DNA of 64,000 bases from Clostridia bacterium (GTDB taxonomy: Bacteria > Bacillota > Clostridia > Lachnospirales > Lachnospiraceae): positions 337,746 to 401,745 of the forward strand of contig CAJTEN010000003.1 in the NCBI GenBank assembly GCA_910575245.1, in the 5' to 3' direction. The position numbers and the translations under genes are program-made. Positions 33,998 to 42,796 of the stretch are shown one piece after another (the stretch's first letter is position 1; every line of letters begins with the position of its first letter). The notes beneath the pieces were generated by a model. That model worked only from the letters and a program-made list of their open reading frames with translations, had not been told where the DNA came from and did not search any database.

Positions 33998-34483
33998 TCA
34001 GTACACAAGGGCGCTCACGCATCCCCGTCTGTCACGGACATCCGCCTCTTTGCACCGGAACCCCAGCAGTTCCTGAACCTCCATCTCCACGGCATATTCC
34101 GGGTTCCCCGGATGTCCTTTGGGTTTCATCTCCCCCGCCAGTATCTTTTCCGCATCCTGCGCCGTAAGGTCAACATACCCCGATGGCGTCATGAAATGGA
34201 ATTCTTTTCTGCGGGAAACGTAGCGCCGCAGCAGCTCCCCCACGGTCACCTCCCCGTCCCCGATTTTCACCGCATGGTCTTCCCCGAATATCACCGCAAG
34301 GCTGCTCCCGTTCTGCCAGTCAACGTGGATGGAGCCGGAATCGTCAATGCCCGTCACCACGCCCTGCAGTCCGGGCGGCATCTCCCTAAAGGGGTCGTCC
34401 ATCTTTACCAGTTCCACCCTGCACCCCGGCGGGTATTTTTCCCGCAGGGCTTCCAGTTCCTCTTTTTTGATATAAATTCCCAT
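33998..34483 (-). CDS. DUF4314-containing protein
   Basis: Protein of 161 residues. The N-terminal about 75 residues (REKYPPGCRVELVKMDDPFR...PGLQGVVTGIDDSGSIHVDW...GSSLAVIFGEDH) match DUF4314, an SH3-like small domain common in phage and conjugative elements. The C-terminal part (LLRRYVSRRKEFHFMTPSGY) is unassigned. Start behind GGAGGTTTACGGC. Confidence 0.78.
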   Translation of the reverse strand: MGIYIKKEELEALREKYPPGCRVELVKMDDPFREMPPGLQGVVTGIDDSGSIHVDWQNGSSLAVIFGEDHAVKIGDGEVTVGELLRRYVSRRKEFHFMTPSGYVDLTAQDAEKILAGEMKPKGHPGNPEYAVEMEVQELLGFRCKEADVRDRRGCVSALVY

Positions 34484-34545
34484 GCCGTAAACCTCCGTAA
34501 ATCCCGGCAGGGAGGAAAGCGCCGCCTCCCTGCCCGTTCCGTTCC

Positions 34546-35397
34546 TTATTCCTCTGCGCCGGAATCCTGGCCGGCCTGTTCAGCCGGGGCCGCTTCCGCA
34601 GGTTCCGTGGGTGCCTGTTCCTGCTGCTTTGCCGCCTCCCGCTCGTTCCGGCGGGCTTCCTGCCACCTCTGCTTATTCTCATCCGTGCGGAAAGCGGAAT
34701 TCCCTTTCAGCTTTTTCATCAGAAGGTCCCGTATCTCTTTCCCCTCTGCGCCGCCAAAGCCGAGGCGCAGGAGCCATATCCTCATGTAGTATTTCTCGTT
34801 TTCCTCGATGGTCTCTTTGGGGCTGATGCGTTTCTGCTCCTTTGCCTGCCGCACCATCGCCGCCGTAAGGTGCGTGAATGCTTTTATCATGTCCGGGTCG
34901 TTGATGGCGGGGAGGGTGAATGCCATCTTCCCGTCAAAGAAACCGATGCCCTTACACCCACCCGCATGGTTTTGGAATGTCTGCAGGAAAGTTTCCGCAT
35001 CGGGAATCTCCGCGCTGCCGAGCGCCTCCACCAGTTCCGCGGGAATCCGGAAGACCTCTTCCGCAAAGGAGCGGTTGATAAGGTACTGCTTGCTGTGGAT
35101 AAGGTAAATGAGGTTCTTAAGCCCCTCCGCCGTCATGCCCTCCACCGGGAGGCTGACCGTTCTTTCATCCACCTCCGTGTGGGGCGTTTCGATAAGGCCC
35201 TGCTCCAAAAGCCCTGCCCTTACCAGCTCCGCCGTCTTTTCATCCTCCGTCTCCACCGCGCCGCTCCTGTCGATGGTGCAGTTCCCGATCTGGTAGCTGC
35301 AGGTAGGAACTCCCATGTACTTTGAAGGCTCTCCCAAAATCCCGCTGACTGCCTTTACCACATCTTTCCTGTTTGCTGCATTCGTCTCAATCCTCAT
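34546..35397 (-). CDS. Conserved accessory protein (type sometimes labelled virulence-related)
   Basis: Protein of 283 residues starting MRIETNAANRKDVVKAVSGI behind CGGAGGAAAAAAGG. The N-terminal KYMGVPTCSYQIGNCTIDRS pattern and the middle LKNLIYLIHSKQYLINRSF are typical of a family spread through clostridial phages and conjugative elements, where it carries the vague label virulence-related. The C-terminus is a low-complexity Ala/Glu/Pro/Gln tail. Real function unknown. Confidence 0.65.
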   Translation of the reverse strand: MRIETNAANRKDVVKAVSGILGEPSKYMGVPTCSYQIGNCTIDRSGAVETEDEKTAELVRAGLLEQGLIETPHTEVDERTVSLPVEGMTAEGLKNLIYLIHSKQYLINRSFAEEVFRIPAELVEALGSAEIPDAETFLQTFQNHAGGCKGIGFFDGKMAFTLPAINDPDMIKAFTHLTAAMVRQAKEQKRISPKETIEENEKYYMRIWLLRLGFGGAEGKEIRDLLMKKLKGNSAFRTDENKQRWQEARRNEREAAKQQEQAPTEPAEAAPAEQAGQDSGAEE

Positions 35398-35452
35398 CCT
35401 TTTTTCCTCCGTTTTTTAAGCCCTCTGGCTTTGTTTTCCCTTTCGGTATTAC

Positions 35453-35502
35453 ATTAATCACTCTGAACGGGGATAAAAGCAACTGAAATGTCGGAATAAA
35501 TG
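35453..35502 (-). repeat. Boundary repeat C (diverged)
   Basis: ATTAATCACTCTGAA (35453-35467) and ATAAATGTCACAAT further on align with repeats A and B. The similarity continues into the methyltransferase 3' end as TGTGCATAGTACACAATGCCG. It marks the junction between the methyltransferase and accessory modules. Confidence 0.55.
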
Positions 35503-38500
35503 TCACAATAAAAAATCCGGGAACTGTGCATAGTACACAATGCCGCAAAGCACGAAATACACATTCGGTAAGGCGCAGCCATTCCCCCACATACGGTACT
35601 CTGCGGAATCGGAATGAGGATTTTTCAGCCATTTCCTTATCTGGCTGTCGGACTTCGACTTTGTGGAAGTCCCCGTGATCTTACGGTGGGTCTCGAACAC
35701 CTCACGCCAGAATATCATTTCTTCCTCCGTGGGATTCTCCGTCCCCAGCCCGTCACACCACCAGTCCGGGAAGCCCTGTAATCTTGCGCATTCCGTAGGG
35801 GTCAGCCTCCTCACAATGTAGTCCGGCTCTACGATATGGTAGTCGCCGCTGAACGCCTCCTGGTTCCCAAGCCACTGCTTGGAGCCCATGCTCGCGGAGA
35901 TCGTACCAAATACATCCTTACCCGATGCCGTCCGCACATCATTTATTACCGGCGGGTCCTTATAATCCGTAGCCACCAGCGTGTTTGCCAGTTCCTTTTC
36001 CGCCCGCATGAAATAGGAATTCTTGCTCGTGCAGTAGGTGGGGTATGCCACCGCATGGCGGTCTGCCCCGGTCAGGCTGAAACACACGTCCTCATTCACC
36101 CCGCTGCCCTGCGGCCCGTTCTTATCATCCCTGCCGATCATGGAGCCCTGCACCGCAACTACAGCGATGCCGCCCTGATTCGAGGACGGATTATTACAGT
36201 TACAGTCAAGTGTCCGTGCGGTCTGCGCCTCATAAAAACCGCTGTGCGGATTGCCGGATTTCATGGCGTTGCTCTCTTTGGAGCAGATGCCGAATGCCTG
36301 CACCATAAGCTCATTGCAGCGGCTCTCTCCTATATCGAAAGTATTCAGCGTATTTGCCACTTCCCCGTCTTTCCATGTGGGCGCTTCCTCCGCGGAGTGC
36401 GGGCGCGTCCCCTTGCAGAAAGGCACGAACACGGTCTGGTCATTGTTGCAGGAAAGGGTGGCCGACTTGTCATCCTGTATCAGCGCGCCTTTCCCTCCAT
36501 TTCCACCTCCGGCACGGATTTTCAGCGTCTTGGGTGTCGCCGCATCCATGACCAGCGGCACGTTCCCGCCGCCGGTCCCCATCCGGGAAGTCAGCGTCTG
36601 TGCCATGTTCCCTTCCGACAGCTTCACGCGGCTGTCCGCCGGGTGGTTCTCCAGTGCCACTGCCGCAGGCACCGTACCCGCCCGGAGCGTTGGCGAGGTT
36701 TCCTCTTCATACCCGATGCCCCGGCTGTCCGCCGAATGCTCCGTGCAGAATCCCGCAGATTCAAGCACACACGGCGGATGGCCGTGGCTCTGCGCCCGCA
36801 AAGTACACGCCATGCCGTTATCTACAGAAATATACTGGCCGCCCATGTCATTTAAACAGATGCCGCCTGTTTCTCCAATGCCCTCCGCAGCACTTCCGGC
36901 AGCTCCTTGCCACGCACGGAAGCCCTGCGGAGTATACCCTGACACGCCTTCGGACTCAAATAATACCTTTCCGGCACTCCCGCCTGTAAAATCTGCGACA
37001 AGGTAGATGCGTTTCCTACGTTGGGGGACGCCCCACAGGCAGGCATCGAATACCCGCCACGCGAGGGAAAACCCGTCTGCCATGACGCATCCGGCATTCG
37101 CCCATTTTCCCTTTGGAGGTCCAGGTACAGGAATGTCCCCGTCTTTAACGGAGCAGACCGCATTAAGGACTGCCCTGAAATCTTCCCCGCCGTTTGAGGA
37201 GAAGGCTCCCGGCACGTTCTCCCATACGATAAATCTTGGGTATCTCCCATCTGTCGCACACCTCATTTCCCTTATGATCCTGATTGCCTGAAAGAACAGA
37301 CTCGACTGCTTCCCGTCAAGCCCCGCCCGCTTTCCGGCGATTGACAGGTTCTGGCAGTTATGGACTACAATCCCGTCAGCTACATAACTGTTATCATCCT
37401 CAACGGTCAGATTATAGACCGTCTTAACTTCCCCTGTCGGTTCGGCGCTCCTCACCCTGTACCATGCGTGGGCTGCGTCTGTCAGGTGCGGCCTGCTGGC
37501 ATTCCTGGAAAACGCCACCATATAGCAGGGCTTCTGTGTGACTTTCCGCCCTTCAATCATCCTGTATTCACACGGCACAGTCCTGAACACAGTAGTCGAA
37601 TACCCCTGGACTTCCCCAAGTATCCGCAGCCCTTCCGCCAGCTTTTTGCTGATGGTCGTCACCCTCCATTCATTCTCCTTCGGCCTGTATCCGTCACTGT
37701 CAAAGAGCCCGTCCAGTATTGCCTGCCTGTATTCTTCCGGCAGCGTATACACCCACGGCATTATATATTTTCCGCCGGCATATTTCCCGAAATTGTCCGT
37801 GAGCCAGTTACAAAGCACCTGCCCGCAGAACCTGAACTTGATTGCGGTCCTGCACCTTTCCACGCTGTACGAGGATGTGACCTTTTCCACTATGGAGCGG
37901 AGCTCATCTTCCTTATCGTAGGAATCGCAGAGGTAAATCTGCCCGCTGCACTGCCCCTCCGGCCTGCCGGGTCTCTGCCCGTCACGGACCCACCCGTCAC
38001 CAAGCCATCTTCCCACAAAATAAAAAAAGTCCCCATCCATCAGGGGCATCGGCTTCTGCTTCCTGCTCCCCGAATAATGCGGACTTATCATCTGTGTTTT
38101 CTCAATCTTTCTTGGAACGCCCCACAGCCGGCCTTTCATATCCGCCGCTGGTATCCATGATTTTTCTTCCTCGATCCTTATCTTATTTTCAATTTTCGAT
38201 TCACTGCTGCAATAAATAGGGTGGTTTTTAGTACATTCAAGCCCGTAATGGTTCCCCTTCAGGACTATGGTTTCAGCCTGTCTGGAACCGGCAGCCGTTA
38301 CCTTCCTCCATGTGCCTTTATGCGTAAGCACACGCATCCCGACTTCTATCCGCTCTATTTCGGTATAGCCCTTGTCGGTAAGGACCAGCGTACCCGCAGG
38401 AAAGCACGGGCTTCCAAATGTTATGATGTCCACGGGCTCCACCTCATCCCCGCGGATGCTGTTCACGTCACCGTAATGTTTCACGAAAGGCAGCCGCTTT

Positions 38501-38634
38501 GTGGTCACCCGGATAGGAAAAGGCTCCACTTCACTTGCAAACACCGGGCGGATTCCGGCAAGCATCCCGCCAAGTTCAAAAGCGCCGGAGCCGGAGAACA
38601 GGCTGCCCAGCGTCAGTTTTCCATTCTCATCCAT
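35503..38634 (-). CDS. C5-cytosine DNA methyltransferase interrupted by an intein
   Basis: 1043-residue precursor, about 693 after splicing. MDENGKLTLGSLFSGSGAFE is the SAM-binding motif I. The catalytic motif IV is split: ...IITFGSP, then the intein, then CQNLSIAGKRAGLDG. ENVPGAFSSNGGEDF (motif VI) and VRRLTPTECARLQGFPDWW (motif IX/X region) follow. Between them is a very large target-recognition region with many TLRA/TLTS-type repeats, as in multi-specific phage enzymes. It methylates phage DNA, probably to evade restriction. The start overlaps the upstream methyltransferase by 8 bp. Confidence 0.9.
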   Translation of the reverse strand: MDENGKLTLGSLFSGSGAFELGGMLAGIRPVFASEVEPFPIRVTTKRLPFVKHYGDVNSIRGDEVEPVDIITFGSPCFPAGTLVLTDKGYTEIERIEVGMRVLTHKGTWRKVTAAGSRQAETIVLKGNHYGLECTKNHPIYCSSESKIENKIRIEEEKSWIPAADMKGRLWGVPRKIEKTQMISPHYSGSRKQKPMPLMDGDFFYFVGRWLGDGWVRDGQRPGRPEGQCSGQIYLCDSYDKEDELRSIVEKVTSSYSVERCRTAIKFRFCGQVLCNWLTDNFGKYAGGKYIMPWVYTLPEEYRQAILDGLFDSDGYRPKENEWRVTTISKKLAEGLRILGEVQGYSTTVFRTVPCEYRMIEGRKVTQKPCYMVAFSRNASRPHLTDAAHAWYRVRSAEPTGEVKTVYNLTVEDDNSYVADGIVVHNCQNLSIAGKRAGLDGKQSSLFFQAIRIIREMRCATDGRYPRFIVWENVPGAFSSNGGEDFRAVLNAVCSVKDGDIPVPGPPKGKWANAGCVMADGFSLAWRVFDACLWGVPQRRKRIYLVADFTGGSAGKVLFESEGVSGYTPQGFRAWQGAAGSAAEGIGETGGICLNDMGGQYISVDNGMACTLRAQSHGHPPCVLESAGFCTEHSADSRGIGYEEETSPTLRAGTVPAAVALENHPADSRVKLSEGNMAQTLTSRMGTGGGNVPLVMDAATPKTLKIRAGGGNGGKGALIQDDKSATLSCNNDQTVFVPFCKGTRPHSAEEAPTWKDGEVANTLNTFDIGESRCNELMVQAFGICSKESNAMKSGNPHSGFYEAQTARTLDCNCNNPSSNQGGIAVVAVQGSMIGRDDKNGPQGSGVNEDVCFSLTGADRHAVAYPTYCTSKNSYFMRAEKELANTLVATDYKDPPVINDVRTASGKDVFGTISASMGSKQWLGNQEAFSGDYHIVEPDYIVRRLTPTECARLQGFPDWWCDGLGTENPTEEEMIFWREVFETHRKITGTSTKSKSDSQIRKWLKNPHSDSAEYRMWGNGCALPNVYFVLCGIVYYAQFPDFLL
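37357..38406 (-). other. Intein with LAGLIDADG-like homing endonuclease (350 residues)
   Basis: The first residue is Cys (CFPAGTLVLTDKGYTEIERI, splicing block A). Block B is GLECTKNHPIYC, and the C-terminal block ends in SYVADGIVVHN, followed by +1 Cys. All class 1 splicing residues are present. The middle carries degenerate LAGLIDADG motifs (FVGRWLGDGWV and ILDGLFDSDGY), so a homing endonuclease may still be active. The insertion lies exactly before the catalytic Cys of the methyltransferase PCQ motif, so no activity is expected before splicing. Confidence 0.92.
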
Positions 38635-39868
38635 CCGAAGCCACCTCCCCCGCCAGTGCAGAGAAAGCAATCCGCTCTCCATCCCTCTCCACAAATACAT
38701 TCTCCGCAGAGCCGGCCTGCTCGATATAGCGGTTCACGATCACATCCGCAAACTTCTCATCCAGCTCTATGGTGTAACAGATGCGGCCCGTCTGCTCACA
38801 GGCGATCAGCGTGGAGCCGGAACCGCCGAAGGGGTCAAGCACGATGCAGTTGCTCATACTGGAATTCTTGATGGGATATGCAATTAATCCCACTGGCTTT
38901 TGGGTAGGATGACTCTCGCTTTTCTTCGGGCGGTCAAACTCCCATATGGTGGTCTGCTTCCTGTCGGAATACCAGTTGTGCTTCCCGCCCTTCTTCCATC
39001 CGAACAGGCACGGCTCATGCTGCCACTGGTAGGGGCTCCTGCCAAGCACAAGGCTCTGCTTCTTCCAGATGCAGCACCCGGAAAGGTAAAAGCCCGCCGC
39101 CTGAAACGCTTTCCTGAAATTCAGCCCTTCCGTGTCGGCATGGAACACATAAATAGAGGCATCGCTCTCCATGTGCTGCTCCATGTTCACGAATGCGGCG
39201 AAAAGGAAGTTATAGAACTGCTCATTTTCCATGCGGTCATTCTTTATCTTCCCGGCGCTCCCTTCATAATCGACATTATACGGTGGATCGGTGACCACAA
39301 GGTTTGCTTTCGCCCCTGCCATCAGCACATCGTATGTTTCCGGCAAAGTGGAATCCCCGACCACCAGCCTGTGCCTGCCAAGCGTCCACACATCACCCAT
39401 CTTTGACATGGCGGGCTTTTCCAGCTCCGCGTCTATGTCAAAGTCATCTTCCGTCACCTTTTTGTCGTGGACGGAATTGAAAAGCTGCTCGATCTCCGGC
39501 GGCTCAAAGCCAGTGAAGGTCACATCAAAATCCGAATCCTGCAGGTCGGCAATCAAATCCGCCAGCATCTCCTTGTTCCATTCGCCAGTGATCTTATTGA
39601 GGGCGATGTTGAGCGCCTTCTCCTTCTGCTTGTCAATGTCAATGACGATGCAGTCGATCTCCTCATAGCCAAGATCGGAGAGGACAGATACGCGCTGGTG
39701 TCCCCCGATAATGGTCATGTCTGAGTTGACGATCACCGGCTCCACATAGCCGAACTCCGTAATGGAGTTTTTTATCTTCTGGTATTCCTTATCGCCGGGC
39801 TTCAGCTTTTTCCTCGGATTGTAGGATGCCGGAATCAAATCCGCTATTTTAATTTTCCTAAACTCCAT
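38627..39868 (-). CDS. ParB-domain DNA methyltransferase (N4/N6 type)
   Basis: Protein of 413 residues starting MEFRKIKIADLIPASYNPRK. The N-terminal ParB/sulfiredoxin-like domain has IIGGHQRVSVLSDLGYEEID. The C-terminal beta-class amino-methyltransferase has DPPY (LVVTDPPYNVDYEGSAG) before VLDPFGGSGSTLIACEQTGR. This fusion is common in phages just upstream of the terminase region and modifies adenine or cytosine amino groups. ATG 39868 has better spacing to GGAGGG than 39874. It overlaps the C5-methyltransferase. Confidence 0.92.
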   Translation of the reverse strand: MEFRKIKIADLIPASYNPRKKLKPGDKEYQKIKNSITEFGYVEPVIVNSDMTIIGGHQRVSVLSDLGYEEIDCIVIDIDKQKEKALNIALNKITGEWNKEMLADLIADLQDSDFDVTFTGFEPPEIEQLFNSVHDKKVTEDDFDIDAELEKPAMSKMGDVWTLGRHRLVVGDSTLPETYDVLMAGAKANLVVTDPPYNVDYEGSAGKIKNDRMENEQFYNFLFAAFVNMEQHMESDASIYVFHADTEGLNFRKAFQAAGFYLSGCCIWKKQSLVLGRSPYQWQHEPCLFGWKKGGKHNWYSDRKQTTIWEFDRPKKSESHPTQKPVGLIAYPIKNSSMSNCIVLDPFGGSGSTLIACEQTGRICYTIELDEKFADVIVNRYIEQAGSAENVFVERDGERIAFSALAGEVASDG

Positions 39869-40289
39869 CTTCATCCCTCCAGAACCTTGCTTTGATGTAG
39901 CAGTCATGGCTGCAATATTTCCTGTGGCTGTTCCCATAGGCCGTGAACTCTTTCCCGCACCGGGCGCACACCTGTGTATACACTGCTTTCTGATTTCCCG
40001 CTTCCGGGTGCGTTTTCCACCACTGCCTCCGGCATTTCTCTGAGCAGAACTTCCTCGGCCTGCCGTTCCCCTGCTGGTCTATTTCCTCCCCGCAACAGAT
40101 ACAGATGCCGCCCTGCCCTTCCCGCTCCTGCAGGTTTTTCACTGCCGCCGCCACATAGCCGCCCATCCCCTTTGCCTTGCAGTGGTTGCGGACGATGTCG
40201 CGGGAAAGCCCAAGCGTCTCCGCAATGGCACGGTAGCCTATGCCTTTCATGCGCATTTCCCTGATCTGCGCCGCCTCTAAATCGGTCAT
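39858..40289 (-). CDS. HTH protein with two zinc-finger-like Cys clusters
   Basis: Protein of 143 residues. The N-terminal helix-turn-helix (IREMRMKGIGYRAIAETLGL then SRDIVRNHCK) resembles sigma-region 4/Hin-type HTH. Two zinc-binding segments follow: CICCGEEI...FCSEKCRR and CARCGKEF...YCSHDC. Often annotated as a sigma-70-like subunit in clostridial phages; its regulatory target is unknown. The 5' UTR contains the hairpin at 40303-40340. Confidence 0.75.
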   Translation of the reverse strand: MTDLEAAQIREMRMKGIGYRAIAETLGLSRDIVRNHCKAKGMGGYVAAAVKNLQEREGQGGICICCGEEIDQQGNGRPRKFCSEKCRRQWWKTHPEAGNQKAVYTQVCARCGKEFTAYGNSHRKYCSHDCYIKARFWRDEDGV

Positions 40290-40608
40290 TTTCCTTTCAC
40301 CTCCATCAAAAAAGGCCCAAAAACCAGCGTTTTTTGATGGTTTTTAAGCCCAAAAACATAGGTTTTTCGGTACTTTTTGGCGAAACTAAAATGCCTGAAA
40401 GCCTTGAAAAATCAATGTTTATGTAAGGTCGGAGGGGCGTTTTCCTATCCCCCCTATGCGATTCTGCGAAAATATACGTTTGAGGGGGCGGCGGTCGATA
40501 TTTTTCGACAGTTTTAGAGATAACTTGACCCCCTTCCCCATGCAGATTTCCACGGGAAATGTCACAGTTTACCGAACCGTGGCGAAAAAAGAACCATCAC
40601 GGAAACCG
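40290..40608. other. 319-bp non-coding region with an 11-bp hairpin
   Basis: CCATCAAAAAA (40303-40313) and TTTTTTGATGG (40330-40340) form a perfect stem directly upstream of the AGGTG ribosome binding site of the gene at 40289, so it could control its translation or transcription. The remainder has T-rich and G-rich tracts but no gene I can support. A packaging site or promoter is possible. Confidence 0.55.
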
Positions 40609-40962
40609 TCAGTATCTGTACTCCTGATAGCGGTCCTCCGTCATGGTTTTGTGGTCGTGGCAGCTCTTACAAAGGCTCTGCCAGTTTGCTTCATCCCAGA
40701 ACAGTTTTGCATCCCCTCTGTGTGGGATGATGTGGTCAACCACGGTCGCCCGTGTCAGCCTCCCCTGCTCCATGCACCTGACGCAGAGCGGATGTGCTTT
40801 TAAGAACCGTGTCCGTGCTTTCTCCCACCTGCCATTGTATCCTCGGACGAATGCGCTGGCTCGGTCAGAGGCGTGCAGCCTTGCGTGTTCCTCACAGTAC
40901 ATCCCGTCCGTCAGCTTGGGGCATCCCGGATGCCTGCATGGTTTCATCGGTTTCCTCGGCAT
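40609..40962 (-). CDS. HNH endonuclease
   Basis: Protein of 117 residues. CRHPGCPKLTDGMYCEEH is an N-terminal zinc ribbon. HPLCVRCMEQGRL with VVDHIIPHRGDAKLFWDEAN and LCKSCHDHKT is the HNH core with its Cys pairs. In HK97-like phages this enzyme assists terminase in cutting at the packaging site and normally sits beside TerS; here about 8.6 kb separates them. Confidence 0.92.
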   Translation of the reverse strand: MPRKPMKPCRHPGCPKLTDGMYCEEHARLHASDRASAFVRGYNGRWEKARTRFLKAHPLCVRCMEQGRLTRATVVDHIIPHRGDAKLFWDEANWQSLCKSCHDHKTMTEDRYQEYRY

Positions 40963-40983
40963 GGCTGTACGCCTCCTTCCCTC

Positions 40984-41403
40984 TTACTCCTGCGGCAGCC
41001 TGCCGCACAGCGCCCTGTAGGTCTGCGCCATCATCCTGCCCCACTTCTCCTGCTCATCGGCCACAGCCTTTAGCTGCTCCGCCAGCGTGTGCATATGGAA
41101 CCGCGGCGCGTAGTTGTCCAGCGTCTCGTTGACGTCCGTCAGATCAAACCGCTCATGCAGGTTCTCCGCCATCACCGCGTTCATGCATTCCAGATCCTCT
41201 GCCAGCGTCCCCAATATCAGTTCCTCCAGCTCCGCCGCCGTGCGGAATGTATGGAACACCTCGAAGTGCCCGTGTTCCTTATCGTACACATAAAAGAAAT
41301 GTGTGCCGCTCCTGCCAAGCGCGATGTCCGCATCCCGCTCCGAGAAATAGTCCTGGTACCGCTCCGCCATTTCCAGCGCTTCTTTCCAGCCTTCCGGCAT
41401 CAT
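40984..41403 (-). CDS. Phage protein of unknown function
   Basis: Protein of 139 residues (MMPEGWKEALEMAERYQDYF) behind AAGGAAGGGAGG. Acidic and helical with GTHFFYVYDKEHGHFEVFHT in the middle. It lies next to the HNH gene and is divergent from the plus-strand gene at 41593. The motif CATTTTAACTCTGGA upstream (41435-41449) recalls the CTCTGAA motif in front of other phage genes. Confidence 0.6.
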   Translation of the reverse strand: MMPEGWKEALEMAERYQDYFSERDADIALGRSGTHFFYVYDKEHGHFEVFHTFRTAAELEELILGTLAEDLECMNAVMAENLHERFDLTDVNETLDNYAPRFHMHTLAEQLKAVADEQEKWGRMMAQTYRALCGRLPQE

Positions 41404-41592
41404 TCTAAACCCTCCCTTCCTTAGTTGGTGTGGGCATTTTAACTCTGGATCCCGTTTATGGCAAGGTGGTTTCCCGATTATCTCCCTAAGTGGCAGGGTG
41501 CTTATAAAACCGCCGTTTTCTTTGTCACTATCTGGTATTGGCTGCTCTGCCCATCCTGTTTTAAGCTGTCTCCCGAAAGGAGGTGGCGCGCC

Positions 41593-41871
41593 ATGACGGA
41601 CGGGGAATTCCTCACCCAGACCATCATAGAACGGATGGACCTTATCTTCCGGCGAAATAACAAAGAACCGACAGGGGAAGAAAAGGCAGAGCGGCAGGAG
41701 CGGGACGCACAGTTCCGGCGCATCCTTGACAGCCTCCCGGAAGATGACCGGGAACTGTTAAAGGGGATGCAGACGGAGGCGTTCCGCAGGGCTGCCCGCG
41801 AAAACGAGCTTTATTACCGCGAGGGGCTTAAGGACGGCTTTACCGTCTGCCGGTTTGTGAACGGCGGGTAA
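41593..41871 (+). CDS. Small helical protein encoded against the phage operon
   Basis: Protein of 92 residues from MTDGEFLTQTIIERMDLIFR behind AAAGGAGGTGGCGCGCC. Highly charged, helical, ending ENELYYREGLKDGFTVCRFV. One of very few plus-strand genes in the prophage. The overall layout resembles the gene at 10429-10734. Plus-strand placement suggests its own promoter and possibly expression in the lysogen. Confidence 0.62.
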   Translation: MTDGEFLTQTIIERMDLIFRRNNKEPTGEEKAERQERDAQFRRILDSLPEDDRELLKGMQTEAFRRAARENELYYREGLKDGFTVCRFVNGG

Positions 41872-41899
41872 AACAGACAGGCGGCAGTGAAGGAAAGCA

Positions 41900-42103
41900 T
41901 CACCACTTCTTCACGCCGCCGTAATACTTGTCAGCGATTGCCACCTGCTGGTACTCCGGCAGGCTCCGTAATCTCTCACTTACTTTTTCAAGCGACTGCG
42001 CCTGTTCCTCCCTCGTCTTATGGAAATGGCAGGTTCCGCCCTGGCATTTACCACAGCGCAGAATGTTGCAGTTCCCGTTTTCATTCTTTGCAAAACAATC
42101 CAT
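41900..42103 (-). CDS. Small Cys-rich protein
   Basis: Protein of 67 residues starting MDCFAKNENGNCNILRCGKC behind GAAAGGAGCTATCG. Cys residues at CxxxxxxxCxxxxCxxCxxxxC spacing suggest a zinc site. The C-terminal RSLPEYQQVAIADKYYGG is helical. Similar small Cys-rich proteins are frequent near phage late regulators. Convergent with the gene at 41593. Confidence 0.7.
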   Translation of the reverse strand: MDCFAKNENGNCNILRCGKCQGGTCHFHKTREEQAQSLEKVSERLRSLPEYQQVAIADKYYGGVKKW

Positions 42104-42307
42104 CGATAGCTCCTTTCCACCCTTTCCGCAAAAGAAAAGGACAGCGGTGAAAGGATAAAGCCCACTGCCCTGTGCGGAGGCGTGAAAAAAGCCCCGTGGC
42201 TTCTCCAACAGGGCTCCCTACACTTCTTCGCATCATAAACATAACACATATTTTTTTCACTTTCAAGAAACCACTTCGGTACACTTACTTAACCATTACT
42301 TAACCTG

Positions 42308-42796
42308 TCAGCTTAAAAGGTAGCCCTCCGTATGCTTCGCCCTGCCCTCATACAACGCCGCCAGCTCTGAGAGCGCCTTCTTCCTGTACTTGGTCAGCAT
42401 GGCCTCGCTCACCGCATACTTTGCCGCCGCCTCTTTCCACTGCATCCCGTTGACCACCATGTCCCGGACGACTTCGGGCAGCCGCCCGCTCAGCCTGCTG
42501 ACCGCATACTCAAAGAATTCTATCTCCTCCTTCACATACTGGTATTTGCGGAAAGTATAATCATACCAGTCATCATTCATGCTCTCCGCCACCTTGCGGT
42601 AATAGACTGCCGTTTTCCCCGTCCTGTCAGATACCCCGCTGGTCTGTACCCGCTCGTCCTGCGGGCGGGAAAGGCACATGGACTCTATCACCTCATCCGT
42701 GGAAACCCCTTCAAACCTCGACAGTTCAAAGGCAAGCGTTATCCTGTCTTTTTTCCACTGATGGTATTTGTCAAACAGATTTTCCTCTGCTTTCAT
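42308..42796 (-). CDS. ArpU/sigma-like late transcription regulator
   Basis: Protein of 162 residues. The C-terminal helix-turn-helix (VVRDMVVNGMQWKEAAAKYA then VSEAMLTKYRKKAL) is of the sigma region 4 type seen in ArpU-family regulators of late phage genes. It lies at the end of the replication module and before the HNH/methyltransferase genes, which fits a late switch. ATGA overlap with the helicase gene. Confidence 0.72.
   Translation of the reverse strand: MKAEENLFDKYHQWKKDRITLAFELSRFEGVSTDEVIESMCLSRPQDERVQTSGVSDRTGKTAVYYRKVAESMNDDWYDYTFRKYQYVKEEIEFFEYAVSRLSGRLPEVVRDMVVNGMQWKEAAAKYAVSEAMLTKYRKKALSELAALYEGRAKHTEGYLLS

Noticed and set aside
38627..39868. ParB-domain gene as a plasmid partition gene
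   Set aside because: The ParB-like part is fused to a DPPY-type methyltransferase, a known phage modification enzyme arrangement, and no ParA is present.
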